Shown here: piece after piece, positions 1 to 5,745 of the stretch | Layout: each line of letters starts with the position of its first letter | Numbering within the stretch: the stretch's first letter is position 1 | Source: JASLCR01 sp964384345 | GTDB lineage: Bacteria; Patescibacteriota; Saccharimonadia; Saccharimonadales; Saccharimonadaceae | DNA: 9,280 nucleotides | Assembly (NCBI GenBank): GCA_964384345.1 | Contig: CAYLKD010000019.1 | Location: 1 to 9,280, forward strand | Direction of reading: 5' to 3' | Notes under the pieces: generated by a model | Databases searched by the model: none | What the model was told of the DNA's origin: nothing | Seen by the model: the letters and a program-made list of their open reading frames with translations, nothing else | Program-made: the position numbers and the translations under genes

Positions 1-255
1 TCGGTCAGCAGCATCTTCGCCGGTCTGGTGGGCGCATCGCCTGCGGCGGTGTATATCGAATCGGCGGCCGGAACGGCGGCGGGCGGCAAAACCGGCCTGA
101 CGGCAATCGTCGTCGGCCTGCTGTTCCTGGTGATCCTGTTCCTGTCGCCGCTGGCCTATCTGGTGCCGGGTTATGCCACGGCACCGGCGCTGATGTATGT
201 CGGCCTGCTGATGTTGAGCAACGTATCAAAAATCAATTTTGACGATTTTGTTGAT
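1..255 (+). other. NCS2 purine permease fragment (foreign 5' segment)
   Basis: The first ~85 codons encode a late part of a nucleobase:cation symporter-2 permease close to the E. coli adenine permeases AdeP/AdeQ. The markers are GASPAAVYIESAAGTAAGG, a hydrophobic helix (VVGLLFLVILFLSPLAYLVPG) and YATAPALMYVGLLMLSNVSKI. In the family this is followed by a DFVDA segment and further helices. Here it switches at FDDFVDA into GH15 sequence. GC over 1-180 is 67% by direct count, against 47% at 301-360. Codon choice is strongly G/C-ending up to about 225 and then changes. Both the upstream ~300 residues and the C-terminal helices are absent, so this piece cannot be a functional transporter. Confidence 0.8.
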
Positions 256-1935
256 GCGACCGACAACGTGTTCCTACGAAATATCCATATAGTCAATCTA
301 TGGCCAGATAAGCGTGAGGTGCGGCTATTTTTGCACCAGGCATTTGTAATTGGTGATACAAATAGCAATACCGATACCGGGCAATATCTGCCAGACAGCA
401 ATGCAATATTGCACTACAACGGTAGGCGAGCTTTCATCGTCAGTGCCCAAGACGAATCGGGTGCAGCGTTTGACCAGTACAGCATCGGCTTATTTGGTAT
501 AGAAGGCCACGAAGGTACCTACCGGGATGCTGAAGATGGCGAGCTATCTGGTTCGAATGTCGAACATGGCCGCGTTGACTCTACAATTCGCTTCCTGGTG
601 AATATCGATGGGCACAGTTCAAAACGTATTCACTACTGGATCGCAGCCGGAACATCATCACGAGATGCTATCTCCTGCCACAAGCATGTACTTGAAAATG
701 GATTGCAGCAACGACTTGATAGCACTGTGACGTGGTGGCACAATTGGTTGCTACCGACAATTGAAATTGTTGAGCGCATCGACCAGCGGCATCGGGTTGA
801 ATTTATTAAGAGTGCGATGATCGTTAAGTCTCACATCGATCATGACGGCGCGGTGATCGCGAGCACCGATACCGGTATGCTCAAATATTGGAGGGACGCA
901 TACGGCTACTGCTGGCCACGTGATGGTGCCTATGCTGTATGGCCACTGATTCGCATCGGCTACAAACAAGAACCACAGAACTTTTTTGATTTTTGTGTAC
1001 GAGCGCTACATCCTAATGGCTATCTCATGCACAAATACCGCGCTGATGGCGCTCTGGGATCAAGTTGGCATCCGTATGTCCACGACAGTGGGTACGCGCC
1101 ACCTATTCAAGAGGATGAAACTGCACTGACGTTATTTGTCTTTGCGCAGTTTTACCACAAAAATCCGAGTGAACTTTTACTCGATAGGTATTTTGAAAGT
1201 TTAGTGCGGCCGACTGCTGACTTTTTGGCATCGTATATTGATGATCAAAATGGGTTGCCGAGGCCTACCTACGACTTGTGGGAAGAAAACTTCATGATCA
1301 CTACCTATACGGCGAGTGTGGTCGTTGCGGCGCTTAATGCCGCAGCCGAGCTGGCCGAGCTACGCCAACTATCAGACGAGGCGGTTCGGTGGCGTACTGT
1401 AGCAGATGATATCCAGCGAGCTATAGTAAAGCATTTATATGATAAAGAACGAGGCGCATTTTATAAGGGTCTCACACCAATGAAAGATGGGTCATATTTA
1501 CCAGATACAACCATCGATGCCTCAAGTTTTTATGGCGCTTTCATTTTTGGTGTGTTTTCAGCTGATAGTGATGAGTTACGCTCAGCTCATGCTGTCATCG
1601 AAGAAACGCTGGCGAAAGATCGGCTTTCACCTGGTATTCCCCGTTATGAAAATGATAATTATCTGCGTGCAAATGGTCAGCCACCAAACACGTGGCTTAT
1701 TTCTACCATGTGGATGGCAGAGTATTACAACGAGATTGGCCAAAACGACCGAGCGGATGCTGTTATGGATTGGGTACGGGATCGAGCGACGTCCACCGGT
1801 CAGTTTGCAGAGCAAATTGAACCTGGCTCGACCGCTTCCCTCTCTGTATCGCCGTTAACATGGAGCCATGCCGAATATTTGGCCGCAATGCTCGATACAG
1901 TCCCCGTAACCACTAGTGAGACCGAACGTGAATGA
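1..1935 (+). CDS. GH15 glucoamylase-type glycoside hydrolase, 5'-fused to a permease fragment
   Basis: The frame is open from base 1, so the true start is outside the window; the GTG at 28 is only an internal codon. From about base 255 the protein reads as glycoside hydrolase family 15, an inverting glucan alpha-glucosidase of the glucoamylase or trehalase-like type. Visible family landmarks are the QYLPDSNAILHY and DAEDGELSG stretches of the N-terminal beta domain, the YGYCWPRDG motif at 901-927, the QEDETAL segment with the likely general acid Glu at 1117-1119, and WSHAEY at 1861-1878 with the likely general base Glu at 1873-1875. The hydrolase part is about 560 residues; the first 90-100 residues of the family are missing and replaced by permease sequence. 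No signal peptide is visible because the natural N-terminus is absent. The 3' end overlaps the next gene by 20 bases. Family assignment is firm; substrate is not determined. Confidence 0.85.
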   Translation, partial: SVSSIFAGLVGASPAAVYIESAAGTAAGGKTGLTAIVVGLLFLVILFLSPLAYLVPGYATAPALMYVGLLMLSNVSKINFDDFVDATDNVFLRNIHIVNLWPDKREVRLFLHQAFVIGDTNSNTDTGQYLPDSNAILHYNGRRAFIVSAQDESGAAFDQYSIGLFGIEGHEGTYRDAEDGELSGSNVEHGRVDSTIRFLVNIDGHSSKRIHYWIAAGTSSRDAISCHKHVLENGLQQRLDSTVTWWHNWLLPTIEIVERIDQRHRVEFIKSAMIVKSHIDHDGAVIASTDTGMLKYWRDAYGYCWPRDGAYAVWPLIRIGYKQEPQNFFDFCVRALHPNGYLMHKYRADGALGSSWHPYVHDSGYAPPIQEDETALTLFVFAQFYHKNPSELLLDRYFESLVRPTADFLASYIDDQNGLPRPTYDLWEENFMITTYTASVVVAALNAAAELAELRQLSDEAVRWRTVADDIQRAIVKHLYDKERGAFYKGLTPMKDGSYLPDTTIDASSFYGAFIFGVFSADSDELRSAHAVIEETLAKDRLSPGIPRYENDNYLRANGQPPNTWLISTMWMAEYYNEIGQNDRADAVMDWVRDRATSTGQFAEQIEPGSTASLSVSPLTWSHAEYLAAMLDTVPVTTSETERE

Positions 1936-2599
1936 GATCGTCCATCGGCTAACTGACACGCAAACCGGACGACGCATCGTCAAGCGGTTCGGTGATGAAT
2001 ACGGATTAGTCTATTTTGGCTATGTCGATCAATTTCAGGATGAGCACGAAATTGTCAGAGGCATGACGATGTCACACAAGCATCACGACACCAACTATAG
2101 TGTTGGATCCTTCAACAACTATGACGTTATGTACGTTCAACGTGCAGATAGTCATGCCCCTATTACAAAGCTATCGCGCAGACCGCATACGTGGCAAATC
2201 ATGAGCTTTGACCTGCATACTAGACGCGAGTTACCGCATGTGCTTATAGGCCGCCAGACGCATAGCGATCAGTTTTATGCAGATATCCTAACGAGATATC
2301 CGCATATGAAACGACTATCGATGGATAGTATAGCAATGCACAAAGCAGATTTTTTGCAGCACCACCATGTCTATGGTCGTCCAGTCGATACTGTGACGAT
2401 AGAACATATATTTACGACGTCACTTGATGACCTGCTGACAAAGCATTTTGCAGGTCTCGCCATTGAGATTAGCGAAAATGTATTGTATCTCTATGCAGAA
2501 CGATCGAAACCTACACATAGTTTACTCGACGCCATGATAAAAAATGGGACCTGGCTAGCAGGTCACATTGATACAATTTCGAAAACGATAGACGACTAA
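1916..2599 (+). CDS. conserved-looking hypothetical protein, 227 aa
   Basis: I do not recognise this protein. It begins with GTG at 1916 inside the GH15 C-terminus (20-base overlap, different frame); a second GTG at 1928 would give 223 residues. Neither has a clear Shine-Dalgarno, so translation is probably coupled to GH15. The product is soluble, with no signal or membrane segment, and His- and Asp-rich. It has a cluster MSHKHHD around residues 52-58 and a DFLQHHHVYGR stretch around residue 145. The sequence alternates hydrophobic and polar residues in short strands, suggesting a compact mixed alpha/beta or beta-rich fold. The histidines could bind metal, but no catalytic signature is identifiable. 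Its stop codon overlaps the stop of convergent rpmG. Confidence 0.75.
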   Translation: MRPNVNEIVHRLTDTQTGRRIVKRFGDEYGLVYFGYVDQFQDEHEIVRGMTMSHKHHDTNYSVGSFNNYDVMYVQRADSHAPITKLSRRPHTWQIMSFDLHTRRELPHVLIGRQTHSDQFYADILTRYPHMKRLSMDSIAMHKADFLQHHHVYGRPVDTVTIEHIFTTSLDDLLTKHFAGLAIEISENVLYLYAERSKPTHSLLDAMIKNGTWLAGHIDTISKTIDD

Positions 2600-2802
2600 C
2601 CTTTGCGCGCTTTGACTTCGTTGCGACCGAGGTTTTTCTTCGTTTCGGTGTAGGTAGCGTGTTTTCGTGCGACAGGATCATACTTTTTGAGTACTAACTT
2701 GTCTGGAGTATTTTGGGTATTTTTCTTAGTGTAGTAGGTACGGTGGCCAGATAGGTCACTCACTAAACCAATTAACTTTCGTTTTGTCGTCTTCTTAGCC
2801 AT
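2596..2802 (-). CDS. rpmG: 50S ribosomal protein L33 (zinc-independent form)
   Basis: The 68-residue product is L33 of the large ribosomal subunit, located near the ribosomal E site. The match is the MAKK start, LVSDLSGHRTYYTKKNT, TPDKLVLKKYDPVARKHATYTETK, which is the typical L33 core. The two CxxC pairs of the zinc-binding paralogue are absent, so this is the C-minus form. It is longer than the usual 49-55 residues because of a basic tail of about 15 residues (KKNLGRNEVKARKG). A weak GA-rich ribosome site (AAGAGAG) lies 4 bases upstream of the ATG. It sits 74 bp downstream of tRNA-Thr(GGT) on the same strand and may be co-transcribed with it. Its stop overlaps that of the convergent gene by 4 bases. 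Confidence 0.95.
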   Translation of the reverse strand: MAKKTTKRKLIGLVSDLSGHRTYYTKKNTQNTPDKLVLKKYDPVARKHATYTETKKNLGRNEVKARKG

Positions 2803-2876
2803 AGGTCTCTCTTAACGTTATTATTGTAACTTATAATCAGTTTAACAGATTGTTCACGATAAATCTAGTCAGCAAA

Positions 2877-2952
2877 TGGAGCCACGACTGGGATTTGAAC
2901 CCAGGACCTCATCCTTACCATGGATGCGCTCTACCAACTGAGCTATCGCGGC
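2877..2952 (-). tRNA. tRNA-Thr(GGT)
   Basis: A complete cloverleaf is readable on the minus strand. The 7-bp acceptor is GCCGCGA/TCGTGGC with one G-T pair, the D stem is GCTC/GAGC, and the anticodon stem is CATCC/GGATG with loop ATGGTAA (anticodon at 2917-2919). The T stem CTGGG/CCCAG is perfect with loop TTCAAAT. The 3' CCA is genomically encoded (2877-2879). It decodes ACC/ACU. It has its own promoter and is separated from the upstream tRNA-Tyr by a terminator. Confidence 0.97.
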
Positions 2953-2965
2953 GTATCAACAATGA

Positions 2966-2995
2966 ATTATATCATGCAAAGCTATGTATCGACAA
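2966..2995 (-). promoter_or_regulatory. extended -10 promoter of tRNA-Thr(GGT)
   Basis: On the minus strand there is a perfect TATAAT (2966-2971) preceded by TGA, giving an extended -10 (TGnTATAAT). TTGTCG (2990-2995) stands as a 4/6 match to -35 at an 18-bp spacing. The expected start near 2959 leaves a leader of about 7 bases before the mature tRNA 5' end. The promoter lies directly after the terminator of the preceding tRNA pair. Confidence 0.65.
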
Positions 2996-3006
2996 TCTGA
3001 AGATAC

Positions 3007-3032
3007 AAAAATATCGCACCATTGGCGCGATA
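3007..3032 (-). terminator. intrinsic terminator after tRNA-Tyr
   Basis: Minus-strand stem of 9 bp (TATCGCGCC/GGTGCGATA, one G-U pair) with a 3-base loop, immediately followed by a run of five Ts (3007-3011). It lies 39 bp downstream of tRNA-Tyr and ends the Thr(TGT)-Tyr transcript before tRNA-Thr(GGT). Confidence 0.8.
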
Positions 3033-3070
3033 CGTAGCATCAAGTGTATTCTAAAGACTAAAAACAATGT

Positions 3071-3155
3071 TGGTACCGGAGGTAGGACTCGAACCTACGA
3101 ACCTAAAAAGGGGGAGATTTACAGTCTCCTGTCATTGCCACTAGACGACTCCGGC
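3071..3155 (-). tRNA. tRNA-Tyr(GTA)
   Basis: Class II tRNA on the minus strand. The acceptor is GCCGGAG/CTCCGGT (G1-U72 wobble), the anticodon stem GGAGA/TCTCC has loop CTGTAAA, and the anticodon is at 3120-3122. A variable arm of about 14 bases holds a short CCT/AGG stem, and the T stem GTAGG/CCTAC has loop TTCGAGT. CCA is encoded at 3071-3073. The long variable arm is typical of bacterial tyrosine tRNA. Confidence 0.95.
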
Positions 3156-3178
3156 AAACGTATTGAATTATAAAAACA

Positions 3179-3255
3179 TGGAGCCGACTCAGGGATTCGA
3201 ACCCAGGACCTGCTGTTTACAAAACAGCTGCTCTAACCAGCTGAGCTAAGTCGGC
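3179..3255 (-). tRNA. tRNA-Thr(TGT)
   Basis: Minus-strand cloverleaf with acceptor GCCGACT/AGTCGGC, D stem GCTC/GAGC, anticodon stem GCTGT/ACAGC with loop TTTGTAA (anticodon at 3219-3221), and encoded CCA at 3179-3181. The T arm is CTGGG, loop TTCGAAT, CCCTG, so the second T-stem pair is a T-T mismatch. It is first in the cluster, about 112 bases downstream of the predicted transcription start. Thr-Tyr-(Gly)-Thr clusters near translation genes are common in bacteria. Confidence 0.95.
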
Positions 3256-3373
3256 ACTTTGACCATTGTAGCTTAGGGTTAGACACATGACAAGTGGGAG
3301 ATTTGTCTAATTATATCCTGGGTGAATTGTGAATGTGAGCGGCTTAGAGAGATTTGTTCTTTAAGCTATTTGA

Positions 3374-3402
3374 AGTATAGCGCGTTTAGCTGCTTATGTC
3401 AA
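3374..3402 (-). promoter_or_regulatory. consensus sigma70 promoter of the tRNA-Thr/Tyr operon
   Basis: Minus strand: perfect -35 TTGACA (3397-3402), 17-bp spacer, -10 TATACT (3374-3379). Predicted start is near 3367, giving a leader of about 112 bases before tRNA-Thr(TGT). A second TATAAT at 3310-3315 with a poor -35 (CTCACA at 18 bp) could be an additional closer start. The promoter is insulated from the recombinase transcript by the terminator at 3429-3471. Confidence 0.8.
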
Positions 3403-3428
3403 TACCATTCTGATAATGCTTAAAAATG

Positions 3429-3471
3429 AAAGAAGCTCGGTCTCCCACGCTTACGCGCACCGAACTTCTTT
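3429..3471 (-). terminator. terminator behind the recombinase gene
   Basis: An interrupted 12-bp stem, AAAGAAG and TCGGT paired with ACCGA and CTTCTTT across one C-A mismatch, with a 17-base loop. On the minus strand, 28 bp after the recombinase stop, it is followed by a T-rich stretch with five Ts. The other strand also continues T-rich, so it may work in both directions. It separates the element from the tRNA promoter. Confidence 0.75.
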
Positions 3472-3498
3472 ACTTCTTATAGCATAGCACATTTGCAA

Positions 3499-4344
3499 TT
3501 ATTTGGCCATCATTTCATCGTAGCGTTCATGTAGGTAATCATTGGTAAAATGCAGGTATAGCCTTGTTGTGGCAATGTTCACATGCCCCATCATAGGCTG
3601 TACATCCTCTGCTCTTGCCCCTTTTCTGAGTAAGTTAGTAGCAAATGTATGCCGCAAAGTATGAGGGCTTACACACTTATCAATTCCTGCGCGTTCTGAT
3701 GCTTCTTTGACCATTCGCTGCACGTACTGGCGGCTAATCTGCTCTTTGAACTTATTAGTAAACATATAGTAGGTCTTACGTTTGGTTCCTAGATACTCCC
3801 GTATGACACCTTCACAGTCTGAAGTGATGAATGTGACCCTAGCTTTTCCTCCTTTTCCGTTCTGCACGATAATACTACGTTCAAACAAATCACCAGGACG
3901 CAAATTACATAGCTCTGAGACACGTAAACCACTGGTAATGAGTGTGTATATGATTGCCCTGTCTCTGAGGCACTGAGCGCCTTGTATGAGCTTTACCTGT
4001 TCATCGTAGTCTAAGAAGTTTGACTCTTGATCGGCTACTTTTGGTATGTCGATTGCTTCAGGATGTATGCTTGTAAGGTCTTTTGAATATAAGTACCGGA
4101 TGAATGATCTTAATATCGTGACTTTGTTCTTAAATGTCTTAGGCTTGAACCCTTGCTTGCTGACTTCCATGATATAGTTATCTATAACGTCGAGTGTTAG
4201 TTCTTCAACGGTAGAGATAGGCACACCAACAATAAACAGGTGCATTGCACTTGCATAGGTTACTTTAGTAGATTGTGTTGAGCCTCGTCGATAAACCTTA
4301 TAGTCTATAAAGTTTTGAGAAGCTTCAACAAGTGTCAAAGACAT
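3499..4344 (-). CDS. tyrosine recombinase/integrase (XerC/D-like)
   Basis: The 281-residue protein catalyses site-specific DNA strand exchange through a covalent phosphotyrosine. An N-terminal SAM-like core-binding domain spans about residues 1-95 and a catalytic domain about 108-281. All active-site residues are present: Arg141 in SGLRVSEL, the Lys of the GKGGKAR hairpin (164-170), His228 and Arg231 in HTLRH, His254 in MMGH, and nucleophile Tyr263 nine residues later. The size and the absence of an extra arm-binding domain are Xer-like. Its place at the edge of phage genes and next to a tRNA operon argues for an element integrase rather than the chromosomal dimer-resolution enzyme. The ATG has GAGGAG 4 bases upstream. 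A structured element lies in the 216-bp gap before it, and a terminator follows it. Confidence 0.93.
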   Translation of the reverse strand: MSLTLVEASQNFIDYKVYRRGSTQSTKVTYASAMHLFIVGVPISTVEELTLDVIDNYIMEVSKQGFKPKTFKNKVTILRSFIRYLYSKDLTSIHPEAIDIPKVADQESNFLDYDEQVKLIQGAQCLRDRAIIYTLITSGLRVSELCNLRPGDLFERSIIVQNGKGGKARVTFITSDCEGVIREYLGTKRKTYYMFTNKFKEQISRQYVQRMVKEASERAGIDKCVSPHTLRHTFATNLLRKGARAEDVQPMMGHVNIATTRLYLHFTNDYLHERYDEMMAK

Positions 4345-4380
4345 AATGCTCCTCTACCCTCACTTACTAGTGCTGATATA

Positions 4381-4486
4381 GGACTTTGGAGTGTCTGATT
4401 ACTTGCTAGCTGCTTCCCCTATTCGAGCTGCTACTGGGGTAATCCACACTATGGTACTTATGATTGTACGCCCAAAGTCTTTTTTT
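4381..4486 (+). ncRNA. candidate structured RNA or recombination site with nested inverted repeats
   Basis: In the 216-bp gene-free gap upstream of the recombinase, several complementary segments nest. GACTTTGG (4382-4389) pairs with CCAAAGTC (4472-4479). AGTGT (4390-4394) pairs with ACACT (4446-4450). GATTA (4397-4401) pairs with TAATC (4440-4444), and CCCC (4416-4419) with GGGG (4436-4439). A small GTAC/GTAC hairpin (4454-4457/4466-4469) sits in the remaining arm. Together these fold into a three-way-junction shape. On the plus strand the closing stem runs straight into seven Ts (4480-4486), as in an intrinsic terminator. All flanking genes are on the minus strand and I find no clear plus-strand promoter. 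Alternatives are a control element in the recombinase mRNA leader or a DNA site used by the recombinase. Confidence 0.45.
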
Positions 4487-4560
4487 ATGTAGAGAAAATA
4501 CTCGAAATGAGTGAAGCATTTTATCGTATCAGAATAAGTAACCTATGTAAAAGATTAGCT

Positions 4561-4839
4561 TTATGTAATGATACTCTTGCTGGTATTCGTACTAGGTGCT
4601 GATAGCCTTGCGCGTTGCTTATCTGTGAGTCCATCACCGAGGTTTGGCATACCTAGCTCTTGCGGAGTTTTATACTTGCGTATGAGCGTTTCAGTAATTG
4701 AAATAATGTGAGACTTCTTGTAGGTGTTACCGTTGATCTTCACGTATTCGGCATCTTTGTTTTGCAATGACCGTTCGAGCTTTTTGGCAACCTCACTTGT
4801 TATAGAGATTGGGTTCTGGTTCATTATAGTTACTTTCAT
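4561..4839 (-). CDS. small hypothetical protein, 92 aa, coupled to the initiator gene
   Basis: I do not recognise this protein. Its ATG overlaps the TGA of the upstream initiator gene (ATGA), which indicates translational coupling and probably a joint role in replication or its control. It is soluble and basic. The N-terminal 50 residues (ISITSEVAKKLERSL, then EYVKINGNTYKKSHIISI) read as a helix followed by two strands, like many small phage proteins. The C-terminal part has GLTDKQRARL and a Ser/Thr-rich end. A second in-frame Met six codons in (4824) has no ribosome site, so 4839 is preferred; AGAGGA lies about 9 bases upstream of it. No active-site motif is visible. Confidence 0.75.
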   Translation of the reverse strand: MKVTIMNQNPISITSEVAKKLERSLQNKDAEYVKINGNTYKKSHIISITETLIRKYKTPQELGMPNLGDGLTDKQRARLSAPSTNTSKSIIT

Positions 4840-5612
4840 GCGTCTAAATCCTCTATATTAGTGTTTTTACCGCTTTTATCTTTTGCTATCCACCCTGCAA
4901 GCTTGTCCCATTTCTTATCCATATCAACAAAGTTATAGACATCAGGTCGGTACTGTTTGTCTCTGTAATAATTTGCAGCAACAATGGCTACTCGAACAGA
5001 ATCAACTCCTTGCTCTTTGATAAGCTTGGCTACAATCTTCCGATATGCTTGACGCTTAGATGCTACAACAGCTCTACCAGTCACTTCCTTCCATGTATCA
5101 AAGATTGAATCAATTTCATCTTTATCTTCAGAACTTTTACTTATAGATACTTTAGTATCTATATATTCTCTTTCTTTTTCTCTTTCTTGTTTAGTGTCAT
5201 TGAAACTGCGCTGTCCTGTCACTGTGCTGTCACTGTCCTGTTGATACTTTCCCCAATTACAGATGTAAATGGTTGTCATTTTGTTGTCACTCCGCTGTCG
5301 AATCATTGTCGATGATTCTAGCCGTTTTAGAGCAGCATAAAGTGTAGTCGGTTTTAAGTTACATAAAGCTGCCAACTTAAAACGACCTGTTTTATACGCA
5401 CCAGTAAAACGATCAGCATGAGTGAGTAATCTGTTGAATACGATGTAACACGTATTATCATTTGCGAGAAGCTCATTATCGTCGATTGCACGATAGAGCT
5501 TGATATACCCCTTCTCCATGCGTTCTACCCTTTTGGTTATTTTGTTAAATAAAAGTATTGACACGCCTATTTTCGTATCAAAAACTTTATGTAAAAAAGA
5601 GGCATTAAACAA
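4836..5612 (-). CDS. phage replication initiator-like protein (lambda O/DnaD-type layout)
   Basis: The domain layout is that of phage replication initiators. A winged-helix region starts at MEKGYIKLYRAI and ends with the wing TIYICNWGKYQQ, a typical closing motif in phage replisome-organiser proteins. Next comes a polar, low-complexity linker (about residues 124-165), then a C-terminal domain FDTWKEVTGRAV...YNFVDMDKKWDKLAGWIAK, as in O/DnaD-like proteins that recruit helicase. Catalytic helicase or primase motifs are absent. Two starts are possible. TTG at 5612 has AGGAG at an ideal 6-base spacing and gives 258 residues. ATG at 5519 fits the family N-terminus and gives 227 residues, with only a weak AAGG upstream. 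The linker-coding DNA holds an iteron-like cluster and a palindrome. The gene is first in the leftward operon from the promoter at 5715-5743. Assignment is by layout, so moderate. Confidence 0.75.
   Translation of the reverse strand: MFNASFLHKVFDTKIGVSILLFNKITKRVERMEKGYIKLYRAIDDNELLANDNTCYIVFNRLLTHADRFTGAYKTGRFKLAALCNLKPTTLYAALKRLESSTMIRQRSDNKMTTIYICNWGKYQQDSDSTVTGQRSFNDTKQEREKEREYIDTKVSISKSSEDKDEIDSIFDTWKEVTGRAVVASKRQAYRKIVAKLIKEQGVDSVRVAIVAANYYRDKQYRPDVYNFVDMDKKWDKLAGWIAKDKSGKNTNIEDLDA
5142..5163. repeat. 22-bp perfect palindrome inside the initiator gene
   Basis: Two perfect 10-bp arms, TATAGATACT and AGTATCTATA, separated by TT. It lies in the linker-coding part of the initiator gene, next to a pyrimidine-rich plus-strand tract (about 5165-5190) and 32 bp left of the TGTCA repeats. 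AT content is high. It could be an initiator-binding or unwinding site of an internal origin. Confidence 0.6.
5195..5291. repeat. phased TGTCA iteron-like cluster, candidate replication origin
   Basis: On the plus strand TGTCA occurs at 5195, 5217, 5228, 5274 and 5285. Spacings are 22, 11, 46 and 11 bp, three of them whole helical turns. The core is two perfect 10-bp direct repeats, CTGTCACTGT at 5216-5225 and 5227-5236, flanked on both sides by TGTCCTGT (5212-5219 and 5234-5241). Because the period is 11 bp the copies fall in different reading frames, so a protein repeat cannot explain them. The position in the initiator linker matches lambda ori inside gene O. Confidence 0.5.
5558..5581. 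repeat. imperfect dyad near the initiator start
   Basis: TTGACAC (5558-5564) and GTATCAA (5575-5581) form a dyad matching at 6 of 7 positions with a 10-bp spacer. It lies between the two possible starts of the initiator gene and shares the TGTCA core with the repeats at 5195-5291. It may be an additional initiator or repressor site, or chance. Confidence 0.3.
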
Positions 5613-5624
5613 AAGAAACTCCTA

Positions 5625-5690
5625 CCAATTTACGTATTGGCAGAAGCTTGTAATCGTTCTTTTATTTAGACAGCTTCTAACGTGGAAGCT
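5625..5690 (-). promoter_or_regulatory. initiator mRNA leader with mutually exclusive hairpins
   Basis: In the minus-strand leader, AGCTTC (5685-5690) can pair with GAAGCT (5672-5677) in a 7-base-loop hairpin. The same middle segment can instead pair as AGAAGCT (5672-5678) with AGCTTCT (5642-5648) over 7 bp. A third hairpin, CCAAT/ATTGG (5625-5629/5636-5640), ends one base before the AGGAG that serves the TTG start. This is the layout of a switchable leader controlling access to the ribosome site. Confidence 0.35.
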
Positions 5691-5714
5691 CAATCACTAA
5701 GTTGAATACTTATT

Positions 5715-5743
5715 ACTATAGCAAAACACACTCTCTATGTCAA
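5715..5743 (-). promoter_or_regulatory. strong extended -10 promoter of the replication/recombinase operon
   Basis: Minus strand: perfect TTGACA (5738-5743), 17-bp spacer, TATAGT (5715-5720) preceded by TGC, which makes an extended -10. Predicted start is near 5708, with a leader of about 95 bases to the TTG start of the initiator. Its -35 box is 2 bp from the -35 box of the opposing promoter. Confidence 0.85.
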
Positions 5744-5745
5744 GA

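Noticed and set aside
1487..1858. Plus-strand 123-aa ORF and other opposite-frame ORFs inside GH15
   Set aside because: They overlap a gene with clear family motifs throughout and have no features of their own.
2850..3173. Plus-strand ORF of 107 aa (contains DLNPGPHPYHGCALPTELSRR)
   Set aside because: It is the antisense translation of tRNA genes; such peptides are a known database artefact.
3351..3372. boxA-like TGTTCTTTAAGC on the plus strand
   Set aside because: It is on the strand opposite to the tRNA transcript and has no rRNA or antiterminated operon following it.
3499..4344. Recombinase as the chromosomal XerD dimer-resolution enzyme
   Set aside because: Not excluded by sequence, but its neighbours (initiator, lysis genes) and operon with phage-like genes favour an element integrase.
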